From Flavobacterium sp. LHD-85 (GTDB lineage: Bacteria; Bacteroidota; Bacteroidia; Flavobacteriales; Flavobacteriaceae): DNA of 64,000 nucleotides. The stretch lies in contig NZ_JAVFVR010000014.1 of NCBI RefSeq assembly GCF_030929595.1, forward strand, positions 1 through 64,000. Reading direction: 5' to 3'. Shown here piece after piece: positions 46,091 through 56,120 of the stretch. A program made the translations under genes and the position numbers. A model generated the notes under the pieces. The model saw only the letters and a program-made list of their open reading frames with translations, searched no databases and was not told the origin of the DNA. Position 1 is the stretch's first letter, and every line of letters begins with the position of its first letter.

Positions 46091-46966
46091 ATGGGAAATA
46101 CAGGATACAAATCTTTTGGGGCGCTCGAATTATATTATATTGATGACGGAAGCCCAACAGGACAGCCAACGAAACCAAATGTAGTTACAGATCCTGATTA
46201 TATTGCACCCGTTTTAGATACTACCACATGTGCTCCTAGCATAAGATACTATAGCGTAGAAAAAAAATTAAGCGCAAAAAAAAACAATTGCGGAACAGGA
46301 TACAGCGGAAGCACCGTCACACTTACTGCTCTTCCAAATCAATTTGTCTCTACCGTAAGTCTTGCAGATGCCAATGCTCAAGCAGATGCGTGGTTAGCAG
46401 CAAACGTACAGGCTCATGCAAATATGGCAGGAACATGCGAAGTCACTCCAGCCTCTGGCGGTGGAGGTGGCGGAAGTGGATGTTTTGTTGAAGGCACTCT
46501 AATCACGTTACCTGACGGAACAAGAAAAGCAATTGAAAAACTTATTCTTGACGAATTATTGCTTTCTACGGAAATTGAAACGCTTAACGATACCAATATT
46601 CCTAATGAATTGTATAAATGGTCATGCAAACATTTATCTGAAAACAGAATCATATCGCCTATTACAAAAATTGCAAAACAAGTTACCGACAAAACAATTA
46701 TTGTCAATGAAGGATTATTGGAGGCCACTCCTACTCACCTACAGTTAATTCAACGCAATGGATTTTGGAGATTTATTCCTTTGGGAGATATAGTGGTTGG
46801 AGATAATTTATACGCGATAGATAGCGAAATTATTCCTGTTACTTCTGTAACTGTGAATTTAGAAAAACGAAACATCTATCCAATGACTTTGAATCCATTT
46901 CACACCTATTTTGCAAATGGAATTTTAACTCACAACTATAAAGAAGCGATGCATAATGATAATTAA
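46091..46966 (+). CDS. DUF5977 protein with C-terminal Hint (intein-like) domain
   Basis: 291 residues. DUF5977-like domain at ~50-120, a glycine linker (GGGGGGSG), then a Hint domain starting at Cys131 (CFVEGTLITLPDG). Block-B-like ATPTHLQLIQ follows, and the end is LTHN (His281-Asn282) plus nine residues. The residue after Asn is Tyr, not Cys/Ser/Thr, so normal protein splicing is unlikely. N-terminal thioester chemistry or C-terminal cleavage remains possible, as in bacterial intein-like or hedgehog-type domains. The same Hint domain ends the protein at 53957-55189. Confidence 0.8.
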   Translation: MGNTGYKSFGALELYYIDDGSPTGQPTKPNVVTDPDYIAPVLDTTTCAPSIRYYSVEKKLSAKKNNCGTGYSGSTVTLTALPNQFVSTVSLADANAQADAWLAANVQAHANMAGTCEVTPASGGGGGGSGCFVEGTLITLPDGTRKAIEKLILDELLLSTEIETLNDTNIPNELYKWSCKHLSENRIISPITKIAKQVTDKTIIVNEGLLEATPTHLQLIQRNGFWRFIPLGDIVVGDNLYAIDSEIIPVTSVTVNLEKRNIYPMTLNPFHTYFANGILTHNYKEAMHNDN

Positions 46967-47028
46967 AGCAGAACGTCATCTTAATGAATAAAAATCGTTT
47001 CTTCTTTTACAAACTCTACAAAGTATTT

Positions 47029-47111
47029 AATCCAAATTCTACAAAAAATTCTTTTTTGAAATTGACCTTAAAATAATCTTTAGTCAAAAAAAAGAATGTA
47101 GAATTTGGATT
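47029..47111. repeat. Long inverted repeat upstream of S74 fibre gene
   Basis: AATCCAAATTCTACA (47029-47043) has its perfect complement at 47097-47111, with a second pairing (TTCTTTTTTGA with TCAAAAAAAAGAA) inside. It can form a long imperfect hairpin between two genes. It may be a terminator for the Hint gene or a mobile-element remnant. Confidence 0.65.
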
Positions 47112-47171
47112 TACGTGTATATCATTTCAAAAGAAGGTTTTAAATACACAGCAATTATCAATAAACAAAAA

Positions 47172-50100
47172 ATGGATACAAATCATAACAGAATAAAAGT
47201 CTCCGACTTAGAAACAAGCGACCCCGATAAAATTTTAATAACCAATACCGATGGTGAGTTAGAATTTACTGACATAAACGATATCAGTTACAACTCCCTT
47301 GATTATATTGTTCCAGGCAAAGCTTTGGATGCCAGACAAGGAAAAATCTTAAAAGATTTAATTGATGATGCAAACGAATTGCTTGCTTCTGATAATATCG
47401 ATTTAAATACGCTTCAAAAATTAGGAGATGCTATTGAAGCAGTCCGCAGTTCTTTAAGCACAATAGTAGTAAATGATTTAAGTACTGGAGGCTCTACAAA
47501 AGCTCTATCGGCTGAAATGGGAAAAACTCTGCAAACCAATAAAGTCGATAAAGTTGCTGGAAAAAGCTTAATTTCTGACAGTGAGATTACTCGTCTGGCG
47601 ACACTATCAAATTATGTGCATCCTACTACTCATACTCCAAACATTATTGCACAAGATTCAGAAAACCGATTTGTTTCTGATACTGAAAAAGCAAATTGGA
47701 ACGCAAAACAAGGTTCTTTGGGATTTACTCCTGAAAATGCTTCGAATAAAAATATTGCCAATGGTTATGCTGGTTTAGGAGCAGATGGAAAATTAATCTC
47801 TTCTCAACTTCCCACCATTACAGTAAATGATACTTTCGTTGTAGCTTCAGAAGCTGCAATGTTAGCATTAATTGCAGAAACAGGAGATATTGCAGTAAGA
47901 ACCGATTTAAGTAAATCGTTTATTTTAAAAGGCTCAAATTCAGCTATTTTAAATGATTGGCAGGAATTATTATCTCCTACTAGTGAAGTAACAAAAGTTT
48001 TTGGAAGAAATGGCGCGGTTACGGCTCAAGCTGGTGATTACAATGCAGATCAAATTACTGAAACAGCATCAAGAAAATTTCAGTCTGCAACTCAACAAGC
48101 ATTTAATGATGCGACAAGCTCGATTCAGACACAATTAAATTCCAAAGCTTCTACAACTGGTTCAGGAGCTTCAGGCACTTGGAGTATTAATGTAACAGGA
48201 AATGCAAATACTGCAGGCGGATTAGCTGTTCATTCGTCAACAAACAATGAACCGAATAAAATTGTAAGAACAGATGCCAACGGTTATATCCAGGCAGGAT
48301 GGATTAATACTGTTTCTGGAGACAGCGGAGCAACTCCAATCAATAGAATTTATGCATCTGATGATCAATACTTGAGATACTATACACCTGCAAATTTTAT
48401 AAATTCTTTAGGATTAGCTACTACTGCAACAAATAGGTGGTATGATGGTTGGGTTAATGCTCCTGGCTATGATGCGAACACTATTGGAGAGAATAAATCT
48501 GGATTCTCATATGCAAATAATTGTCCTTTAAGTGGTCAATTAATACACTTTGGTTCCGGAGGATATAGCTTACAATTAAATTCAAATTATGGATCAGGAA
48601 TAGCAGACGTTAGATTTAGAACACATAACGGAGATGCAAATACTTGGGGAGATTGGGGAAGATTTTTATCCGATGCCAATTATGCCACATATTCAGCATT
48701 TTCTGGCATAGTATCTTCTGGTCTTGGTTTTCAAACTGCCAGTTATGCAACCAATACCAGAAATAGAATTTGGTCTTTTGGCAATGCTGACGGATATGGA
48801 TTAAGTTATTTTCAGGGATCAGCTGGTCAAAATGGAGCAGATTCAATTGGAATCCATTTTGGAAATGCAACAAATGCGGGTTCAAAATTTATTTTTGCTA
48901 CTAATGGTGATTTCTTAACATCTGGTCTAACTACAAGTTCTGCTTTGGGCGTCAATCAAACTAATGGTTCTGGTCAAGGTCTTTCTTTATATGGTGGCGC
49001 GACAAATAGTATGCCTTCTTATGGCTTAATGTTTGCTACAACATCAAACTATGGTGGCCATGGATCTGTCGGTGGAGATTGGGCAACCTATTTTACCATG
49101 GCAGGCGCTACTAATCGAGGATGGATATTTCGTTCTGAAAGTTCAAACATTGCAAGCATTAGCGCAACAGGAGTATTTACTGGATCAAACTTTGCAGGAC
49201 CATTATCAGGAAATGCCAGTACTGCTACAATAGCCAATCAGATGAATTGGAATAATTATGGTGCTGGCCATACTATTTTTGACGCTTCAGCATCAGTATC
49301 TCCTTCAGGCACTTCAGTAAATAATGCCAATGCCCAAATTGCTTGGACTACAACTTACCCTTCTCTTATGGGATGGAATGGTGCCAATACTTATGGCCTT
49401 AGAGTTGACTCTTCGAGAATTTCTGATCGATCGTCTCGTTCGAATGGTAATTTTTACATTGATGATGATTATGGATGCGGGATTGTTGGACGCTATTCTG
49501 ATGTTAGATATCAAGGTATTTTTTCGATGGGGGATGCTTACAAATTAGCATCAGATGGTACAGCATCTGGTAACTGTTACGGATTAGCTTGGACACATTC
49601 TAATATTGGAGGTCAGTCAATAGCTGGGCTTAGTCATCAATTATTAGTAATGGAAGCAGGAACTACTAAAACAGCTATTGGTTCAGGAATTTGGACTTCT
49701 GGAGCTGTTACAGGATCAAGATTTGCTGCCGGATATGATGCTGGAGTTGCAAATTCATTTTCTTGCGATGGATGGTTTAGATCTGGTGGACCATCAGGCT
49801 GGTACAGCTCTACTTATGGTGGAGGAATTTGGATGCAAAACTCTACTAACGTTGAAATTTATGGCAATAAACAACTTTTGGTAAATAACGGTATTGTTGC
49901 AACTGGAGATATAACAGCCTACTATTCTGATGAACGATTAAAAACGAGAAAAGGCAATATTACCAATGCTATTGATAAAGTTAAAACCTTAAATGGTTTT
50001 TATTATAAGAACAATCGCTTAGCAAAAAGCTTTGGCTATAAATCTACTGATTTGCAAATCGGACTTTCTGCACAAGAAGTACAAGCCATTTTACCAGAAG

Positions 50101-50273
50101 TTGTTACTACTGCTCCATTTGATAGAAAAGTTACAGAAGAAGGAGAGGAAGTTTCTAAATCTGGTGAAAACTATTTAACTGTTAACTACGCTAAACTAGT
50201 TCCTCTTTTAGTTGAAGCAATAAAAGAACAGCAAGCTCAGATAGATTATTTATTAGCTAAAATTGGCGAATAG
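47172..50273 (+). CDS. Tail fibre with C-terminal S74 chaperone, copy A (1033 aa)
   Basis: 1033 residues from the ATG at 47172, whose MDTNHNRIKVSDLET matches the start of the neighbouring paralogue. A GTG 57 bp upstream extends the frame, but only over inverted-repeat DNA. Residues 1-~330 are a shared fibre base (GKALDARQGKILK, VFGRNGAVTAQAGDY). A beta-rich receptor-binding region of ~550 residues follows, then the S74 intramolecular chaperone with Ser919-Lys924 in YSDERLK and a C-terminal coiled coil (LLVEAIKEQQAQIDYLL). S74 domains trimerise the fibre and then cut themselves off. Probable role: target recognition. Confidence 0.85.
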   Translation: MDTNHNRIKVSDLETSDPDKILITNTDGELEFTDINDISYNSLDYIVPGKALDARQGKILKDLIDDANELLASDNIDLNTLQKLGDAIEAVRSSLSTIVVNDLSTGGSTKALSAEMGKTLQTNKVDKVAGKSLISDSEITRLATLSNYVHPTTHTPNIIAQDSENRFVSDTEKANWNAKQGSLGFTPENASNKNIANGYAGLGADGKLISSQLPTITVNDTFVVASEAAMLALIAETGDIAVRTDLSKSFILKGSNSAILNDWQELLSPTSEVTKVFGRNGAVTAQAGDYNADQITETASRKFQSATQQAFNDATSSIQTQLNSKASTTGSGASGTWSINVTGNANTAGGLAVHSSTNNEPNKIVRTDANGYIQAGWINTVSGDSGATPINRIYASDDQYLRYYTPANFINSLGLATTATNRWYDGWVNAPGYDANTIGENKSGFSYANNCPLSGQLIHFGSGGYSLQLNSNYGSGIADVRFRTHNGDANTWGDWGRFLSDANYATYSAFSGIVSSGLGFQTASYATNTRNRIWSFGNADGYGLSYFQGSAGQNGADSIGIHFGNATNAGSKFIFATNGDFLTSGLTTSSALGVNQTNGSGQGLSLYGGATNSMPSYGLMFATTSNYGGHGSVGGDWATYFTMAGATNRGWIFRSESSNIASISATGVFTGSNFAGPLSGNASTATIANQMNWNNYGAGHTIFDASASVSPSGTSVNNANAQIAWTTTYPSLMGWNGANTYGLRVDSSRISDRSSRSNGNFYIDDDYGCGIVGRYSDVRYQGIFSMGDAYKLASDGTASGNCYGLAWTHSNIGGQSIAGLSHQLLVMEAGTTKTAIGSGIWTSGAVTGSRFAAGYDAGVANSFSCDGWFRSGGPSGWYSSTYGGGIWMQNSTNVEIYGNKQLLVNNGIVATGDITAYYSDERLKTRKGNITNAIDKVKTLNGFYYKNNRLAKSFGYKSTDLQIGLSAQEVQAILPEVVTTAPFDRKVTEEGEEVSKSGENYLTVNYAKLVPLLVEAIKEQQAQIDYLLAKIGE

Positions 50274-50417
50274 AACCTTAAATTCTCCTTATCCTTTACT
50301 GTCTATAATTAATTAGAAAACCTATCTAGAACTCTCTATTTTGCTTTAAATGCAAAAGCTTCAGCTTATTTCTATTCTTTCTAAAACCAGTAAAACTAAA
50401 TAATTTAATCAATTCAT

Positions 50418-53400
50418 ATGAATACAAATCATAATAGGATAAAAGTATCCGACCTAGAAACAAACAGTTCTGATCAAATTTTAATTACAAACTCCAATGG
50501 CGAATTAGAGTTTAGCAATATTAAGAATATCAGTTACAATGCATTGGATTATGCCCTTGAAGGCAAAGCTCTTGATGCTAGACAAGGTAAAATCTTAAAG
50601 GGTTTTATTGACAATATTAATGCTTTACTTGCTTCTGATAATGCAAACTTAAATACTGTTCAGGAATTAGTCGATGCTATCGAAGCAATTCAAGCGTCGC
50701 TAAATACTATTTTGGTAAATGACCTTACAACTGGAGGAGCTGCAAAAGCATTATCTGCAGAAATGGGAAAAGTGTTGCAAAACAATAAAGTTGATAAAGT
50801 AGCAGGAAAAAGTCTTCTTTCAGATTCAGAAATTACGCGTCTGGGGACACTTGTAAACTACACACATCCAACAACTCATGCTCCAAGTATTATAGCACAA
50901 GATGCAAGTAATCGTTTTGTTTCTGATGCTGAAAAAGCCACTTGGAATGCAAAACAATCTGCTCTCGGATTTACTCCTGAAAATATTTCAAACAAAAATG
51001 CAGTTAATGGTTATGCAGGATTAGGAGCAGACGGAAAACTTATCGCTGCTCAATTGCCTTCAATTGCAATTAAAAATACTTTCGTAACCGCTTCACAAAC
51101 TGCCATGTTAGCTTTAATTGCAGAAACAGGAGATATGGCTATTAGAAGTGATGTGAATAAGTCTTATGTCTTAAAAGGAACCAATCCAGCATTAATAAAC
51201 GATTGGCAAGAATTGTTGACTCCGCCTGATGCTGTCACTACTGTTTTTGGCCGTAACGGAGCTGTTGTCTCTCAAACAGGAGATTATACAGCCGATCAGA
51301 TTAGTGAAACTGCATCGAGAAAATTTCAAACGGCCAATCAAAATACTTTTAATGATGCAACATCTAGTATTCAGACACAGTTAAACTCAAAACAAGCAAA
51401 CATCGCCGCAGGTACTACAAGTCAGTATTTTAGAGGTGATAAAAGCTGGCAGACGCTAGACAAAACTGCTGTTGGTTTGGCTAACGCAGATAATACTTCT
51501 GATGCCGCTAAAAATGTTTTATCTGCAACTAAACTGACAACCGCCAGAACGATCAATGGGGTTGCTTTTGACGGTTCTGCAAATATTACAATCAATGCTG
51601 TAGATTCAACCGCAAGAATTGCTTCTAGCGAAAAAGGCGCCGCTAATGGAGTAGCAACACTTGATGCCAGCGGTATTATTTTAACATCACAGCTGCCAAG
51701 CTATGTGGATGATGTTTTGGAATTTACAAATCTAGCTGGTTTTCCGGCAACTGGAGAAACTGGAAAAATTTATATTGCTAAAGACACTAACAAAACTTAT
51801 CGTTGGGGAGGATCTGCCTATGTCTACATTACAAGCGGTGCAGTAGACAGCGTTGCAGGGAAAACTGGCGTTGTAACATTGGCTAAAACCGATGTTGGTC
51901 TTGGAAGTGTAGATAATACTGCCGATGCTGCTAAAAATGTTTTGTCAGCTACGAAATTAACAACTCCTAGAACAATCAATGGGGTTTCTTTTGATGGTTC
52001 TGCAAACATTACCATTACTGATCCAACAAAAGAAAATAGTGTAACTGCAGGTACAGCTTCTCAATACTGGAGAGGGGATAAAACTTGGCAAGCTCTAACT
52101 ACAGCTAATGTTCCTGAATCTGGCAACTTATATTTTTCAAACGCAAGATCAATTGCCTCAATATTGACAGGATATAGTTCTACACCGGGCACAATTGCGG
52201 CGACCGATTCAATTTTAACAGCGATTAATAAATTAAATGGAAATGATGTTTTAAAGGCTCCCCTAGCCTCTCCTTCATTTACAGGAACAGTTACTGCACC
52301 AACTTTTTCTGGAGCTTTAACGGGAAATGCTTCAACAGCAACTATTCTACAGACTCCTAGAACAATCAATGGAGTTTCTTTTGATGGTTCTGCAAACATT
52401 ACCATTACTGATCCAACAAAAGAAAATAGTATTACCGCAGGTACAGCTTCTCAATATTGGAGAGGAGATAAAACTTGGCAAGCTCTAACTACAGCTAATG
52501 TTCCTGAATCTGGCAACTTATATTTTTCAAACGCAAGATCAATTGCCTCAATATTGACAGGATATAGTTCTACACCGGGCACAATTGCTGCGACCGATTC
52601 AATTTTAACAGCTATTAATAAATTAAATGGAAATGATGCTTTAAAGGCTCCCCTAGCCTCTCCAACATTTACAGGAACAGTTACCGCACCAACTTTTTCT
52701 GGAGCTTTAACGGGGAATGCTTCAACAGCAACTATTCTACAGACTCCTAGAACAATTAATGGAGTATCGTTTAATGGTTCTGCAAACATTACCATTGCCG
52801 ATTCAACAAAATTACCACTAATTGGTGGAACAATGAGCGGAGATATTATATTTCCCGGTACTGATCGTTCAGAAGGCATTTTTGGAACTTATGATTCAAC
52901 AAAAACGCAATCAATTTGGTCTATGGGAACTGCTTATAGAAACTCTATTGATGGTTCAAATTTTGGCACTCTCTATGGTCTTGCATATAAACATACCAAT
53001 AATCCATCAGGAGGAACTATGGCTGGTGGACATCAAATGGTATGGTGTAGCAATGGTTCTCCTAAATCTGCCATTGGAGATGGAATCTGGACATCAGGAA
53101 CAATTACCGGAGACGGTTCAGGGTTAACAGGTATCTCGCAAACGTTCAGCATTGGAGGAAATGCTGCGACAGCAACTAGATTACAAACACCGAGAACAAT
53201 TAATGGCGTTTTATTTGATGGTTCTGCAAATATTACTATTGTTGATTCTTCAAAAGCACCACTGGCTTCTCCAACATTTACAGGAACTGTAACTGCTCCT
53301 ACTTTTGTTGGAAATTTAAATGGAAATTCTACCGGATTTCCATTCCAATCGGGTGTGCAATTAGATAATCTATCTGGCAGTATTTCAACTATTGCAAGAG

Positions 53401-53957
53401 AAGAAGCTCCTTCTTCAGGTTATTACTATACTTCAACATTGCATATGGCTTCAGGTGATGGTAGACAGCAATTGACTATTTCAAGAGATGGTAGTGGTAT
53501 GAAATTTAGAGGAAATACTACAGCAAGTGGAACTACTGGGTGGACATCTTGGAAAACCGTTTTAACAGATTCTAACTACGCTGCTTATTCCGCGTTTTCA
53601 GGTGCAATTACTGGTGCTTCTTTAACTGTATCCGGAGATGTTACTGCTTTTTCTGATGCAAGAGTTAAAGAAAATATCAGGCCTATTTCAAATGTAATTG
53701 AAAGAATTCAAGCTTCAAGAGGAGTTGTTTATGATCGAATTGATAACGATCAAAAGAACAATATCGGGTTTATTGCTCAAGAACTTGAAGAAAATTTCCC
53801 TGAATTGGTACTTACTCGAGAAGATGGAACAAAAGCTGTAAAATATCAAAATGCTGTTGCTGTATTATTTGAAGCAGTAAAAAAACAGCAGGCACAGATT
53901 GAAGAACAGGATAAAAAAATGAAACTTATTCTTGAACATTTAAACCTAAAATTATAA
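50418..53957 (+). CDS. Tail fibre with C-terminal S74 chaperone, copy B (1179 aa)
   Basis: 1179 residues starting MNTNHNRIKVSDLETN. The base (~1-330) is a close paralogue of copy A. The shaft repeats RTINGVSFDGSANITI-type units, two of them within a near-identical 390-bp tandem DNA duplication (51963-52742). The C-terminal S74 chaperone has Ser1079-Lys1084 in FSDARVKENI, followed by IGFIAQELEENFPELV and a coiled-coil tail. The stop shares one base with the next start. Two fibres with one base type but different ends suggest alternative target specificities. Confidence 0.9.
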   Translation: MNTNHNRIKVSDLETNSSDQILITNSNGELEFSNIKNISYNALDYALEGKALDARQGKILKGFIDNINALLASDNANLNTVQELVDAIEAIQASLNTILVNDLTTGGAAKALSAEMGKVLQNNKVDKVAGKSLLSDSEITRLGTLVNYTHPTTHAPSIIAQDASNRFVSDAEKATWNAKQSALGFTPENISNKNAVNGYAGLGADGKLIAAQLPSIAIKNTFVTASQTAMLALIAETGDMAIRSDVNKSYVLKGTNPALINDWQELLTPPDAVTTVFGRNGAVVSQTGDYTADQISETASRKFQTANQNTFNDATSSIQTQLNSKQANIAAGTTSQYFRGDKSWQTLDKTAVGLANADNTSDAAKNVLSATKLTTARTINGVAFDGSANITINAVDSTARIASSEKGAANGVATLDASGIILTSQLPSYVDDVLEFTNLAGFPATGETGKIYIAKDTNKTYRWGGSAYVYITSGAVDSVAGKTGVVTLAKTDVGLGSVDNTADAAKNVLSATKLTTPRTINGVSFDGSANITITDPTKENSVTAGTASQYWRGDKTWQALTTANVPESGNLYFSNARSIASILTGYSSTPGTIAATDSILTAINKLNGNDVLKAPLASPSFTGTVTAPTFSGALTGNASTATILQTPRTINGVSFDGSANITITDPTKENSITAGTASQYWRGDKTWQALTTANVPESGNLYFSNARSIASILTGYSSTPGTIAATDSILTAINKLNGNDALKAPLASPTFTGTVTAPTFSGALTGNASTATILQTPRTINGVSFNGSANITIADSTKLPLIGGTMSGDIIFPGTDRSEGIFGTYDSTKTQSIWSMGTAYRNSIDGSNFGTLYGLAYKHTNNPSGGTMAGGHQMVWCSNGSPKSAIGDGIWTSGTITGDGSGLTGISQTFSIGGNAATATRLQTPRTINGVLFDGSANITIVDSSKAPLASPTFTGTVTAPTFVGNLNGNSTGFPFQSGVQLDNLSGSISTIAREEAPSSGYYYTSTLHMASGDGRQQLTISRDGSGMKFRGNTTASGTTGWTSWKTVLTDSNYAAYSAFSGAITGASLTVSGDVTAFSDARVKENIRPISNVIERIQASRGVVYDRIDNDQKNNIGFIAQELEENFPELVLTREDGTKAVKYQNAVAVLFEAVKKQQAQIEEQDKKMKLILEHLNLKL
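51963..52742 (+). repeat. Two tandem 390-bp repeats inside fibre copy B
   Basis: The sequence starting ACTCCTAGAACAATCAATGG at 51963 restarts at 52353 and, in part, at 52743, a period of exactly 390 bp (130 codons). The two full copies differ at only a few bases. In-frame lengthening of the shaft by recent duplication is the simplest reading. Confidence 0.85.
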
Positions 53958-55189
53958 TGGCACTTTCAGCAACTGGTCCCCTTTCTTTAGGAGATATAAA
54001 TGTAGAATTGGGCAGAACAAGAACAGCATCCATATCTTTGGATGCTGCTGAAAATGGATCTTATGCCGCAATCAACCAAAATAGTTCCTCCAGACCTTCT
54101 AGCTCAAATCCTGCTACAATAGGCGAATGGCATGGTTATAATCATGCCGCAGTTGCACCTTCAATAACCATCACAAGCTACAGTTCAGGAAATCTATGTT
54201 TTACGATTGCTGGTACTGCTTATTCACCTTCGACGCTAACGGTAAAATCTAGTACTACTTCTGCAACGGGGCCTTGGTCTAACAGTACTGCTGGATCCAA
54301 TTCGCCTAGAGGTGTTTCTATCCCAACTGTAACTACTTGGTATATGATTGAAGACGCACTTAACACTTCCATATTTTCAAATGTATATCAATTTGTGGTT
54401 GCCAATGATACTACGCCTCCGAGTGTTCCAACTGGTTTATATTGTAACGACGGAGACGGAGAATATACAACATCCATCTTTATTGGATGGAATGCTTCAA
54501 CAGATAACAAAGGTGTCGCAGGTTATAACTTACAGCGAAAAGCAGGTGCTAATGGAACGTGGGTTACTAGATATTCAGGTCCAAACACTCTATATTATGA
54601 TACTGGAAGTTACAATACCTTGTATTATTTTCAAGTTAGAGCTTATGATGCCGCAGGAAATTACTCCAATTTTTCTTCGTCAGCAAGCTGGAGAACAGGT
54701 GAAATTGTATGCTTTGTTGAAGGCACCTTAATTACCTTACCAGATGGTTCACAAAAAACTATAGAAGCATTAGAAATTAATGATTTGTTGCTTTCTTCAG
54801 AAATTGATACTTTGAATGATACAAATGATGTAACGGAATTATATAAATGGTCTTGTAACTATTTATCAGAAAACAGAATTACAGCACCAATAACCAACAT
54901 TGAGCCAAAAATTGCCTACAAAACAATCATTTTAAACAACGGACTGCTTGAAGCCACTCCTTTTCACTCGCAATTAATCCAGAGAGAAGGTACTTGGAAA
55001 TTTATTCCAATTGGTGAAGTTGTTATTGGAGATAATTTATACAGTTTATCTAAAGAGATCATTCCGGTAACCTCAGTATCTGTCAATCTAAAAGAAAGAA
55101 AAGTATATCCTTTAACCCTAAGCCCTTCTCATACTTATTTTGCAAATGGTGTATTAACACATAATATTAAGCCACCAGATCCAATCTAA
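53957..55189 (+). CDS. Fibre-tip-like protein with FnIII and C-terminal Hint domain
   Basis: 410 residues. The N-terminal ~65 residues (ALSATGPLSLGDINVELG then ENGSYAAINQNSSSRPSS) are a phage-type docking module shared with the 55548 protein. Then an Ig-like part, a fibronectin type III domain (~150-240) and a Hint domain from Cys252 (CFVEGTLITLPDG) to LTHN (His402-Asn403) plus seven residues. The Hint part is a near copy of that in the 46091 protein. Ile follows Asn, so ordinary splicing is unlikely. It shares one base with the fibre-B stop, and the next start follows immediately after its own stop. Confidence 0.8.
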   Translation: MALSATGPLSLGDINVELGRTRTASISLDAAENGSYAAINQNSSSRPSSSNPATIGEWHGYNHAAVAPSITITSYSSGNLCFTIAGTAYSPSTLTVKSSTTSATGPWSNSTAGSNSPRGVSIPTVTTWYMIEDALNTSIFSNVYQFVVANDTTPPSVPTGLYCNDGDGEYTTSIFIGWNASTDNKGVAGYNLQRKAGANGTWVTRYSGPNTLYYDTGSYNTLYYFQVRAYDAAGNYSNFSSSASWRTGEIVCFVEGTLITLPDGSQKTIEALEINDLLLSSEIDTLNDTNDVTELYKWSCNYLSENRITAPITNIEPKIAYKTIILNNGLLEATPFHSQLIQREGTWKFIPIGEVVIGDNLYSLSKEIIPVTSVSVNLKERKVYPLTLSPSHTYFANGVLTHNIKPPDPI

Positions 55190-55528
55190 ATGAAATATAA
55201 AATCAATAGAGAAGATTTAACCAATATTAAAATAACTGCTATTCAAGATATTCTTCCTAATGAATCGATTGGTATTTGGGTAATCGACAAACCTATGAGC
55301 GAGAACTCCCGATGCTTATTTCAAAACCAGATGCAAAAAAAATGGTGGGAAACTGATGATTTAGGAAGATATTGTAATCATTCCTTAACACCTAATACTA
55401 TTGTATGTCTTCACAATGATAAAGTAGAATTAACCGCAAAAACACTTATTCAAAGCGGCACAGAAATACTGGTAGATTATCAAACTATAACAGAATGCAT
55501 TGGTTATATTCCAGATTTAAATTTTTAA
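55190..55528 (+). CDS. SET-domain protein (lysine methyltransferase-like)
   Basis: 112 residues, no signal. SET motifs: GRYCNHSLTPNT (Asn63-His64, cofactor/active-site motif) and EILVDYQ (Glu92 to Tyr97). The start directly follows the stop of the Hint/FnIII gene, and a docking-module gene follows 19 bp later. Known SET proteins transfer methyl groups from S-adenosylmethionine to lysines. Here it may modify a fibre protein or a host protein. Very short, so it may be a minimal SET fold. Confidence 0.75.
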   Translation: MKYKINREDLTNIKITAIQDILPNESIGIWVIDKPMSENSRCLFQNQMQKKWWETDDLGRYCNHSLTPNTIVCLHNDKVELTAKTLIQSGTEILVDYQTITECIGYIPDLNF

Positions 55529-55547
55529 AAACACAAACACAACTATA

Positions 55548-56120
55548 ATGGCACTTTCAACAACTGGTCCCCTTTCAATGGGAGATATAAATGTAGAATT
55601 AGGCAGAACCAGGACAACATCTATATCTTTGGATGCTGCTGAAAATGGCTCTTATGCTACAATTAACCAAAATAGCCCTTCTAGACCATCTAGTTCAAAT
55701 CCAGCTTCAATAAGCGAATGGAGAGGTTATAATCATACGGCAGCTTCTTCTGGTGGAGGATCTAGTGGAGGAGGTACAGTAAATACTGGAGTAATCTGGA
55801 ACGATACTGGACATACTATTAGCGCAACCTATATGACAATTAAAGCAAACGGAACAACAGTTGCCAATATTACCTTACCCACTCTTGCTAGTGGAGCTAG
55901 TTTTAATTTTAGTACTTCATATACTAATCTTATATTCTCTAATGGAACGTTTATTTTAGATTTATATACGCCAACTACCGGTTTAACGTCATCAAATTAC
56001 TTTTATATGACTGCAGGATATCTTAGTACGAACGGATATTTTTCAAGTACTGGAAGCAGTTTGAGAGCAACCGTTACATCAAGTGGACCACAGTATAGTA
56101 TAATTATTCATATAAAATAA
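55548..56120 (+). CDS. Docking-module protein with short beta-rich tip (190 aa)
   Basis: 190 residues. The first ~65 are nearly identical to the start of the 53957 protein (ALSTTGPLSMGDINVELG). A Gly/Ser linker (SSGGGSSGGG) then joins to a ~110-residue Thr/Ser-rich beta domain. It looks like an alternative tip on the same docking base. Its stop shares a base with the next start. Confidence 0.75.
   Translation: MALSTTGPLSMGDINVELGRTRTTSISLDAAENGSYATINQNSPSRPSSSNPASISEWRGYNHTAASSGGGSSGGGTVNTGVIWNDTGHTISATYMTIKANGTTVANITLPTLASGASFNFSTSYTNLIFSNGTFILDLYTPTTGLTSSNYFYMTAGYLSTNGYFSSTGSSLRATVTSSGPQYSIIIHIK

Noticed and set aside
47115..47171. Upstream GTG extension of S74 fibre A
   Set aside because: The paralogue starts at the equivalent of the ATG at 47172, and the extension abuts an inverted repeat.
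52061..52879. Minus-strand frames inside fibre B
   Set aside because: They are shadows of the tandem repeat on the coding strand.
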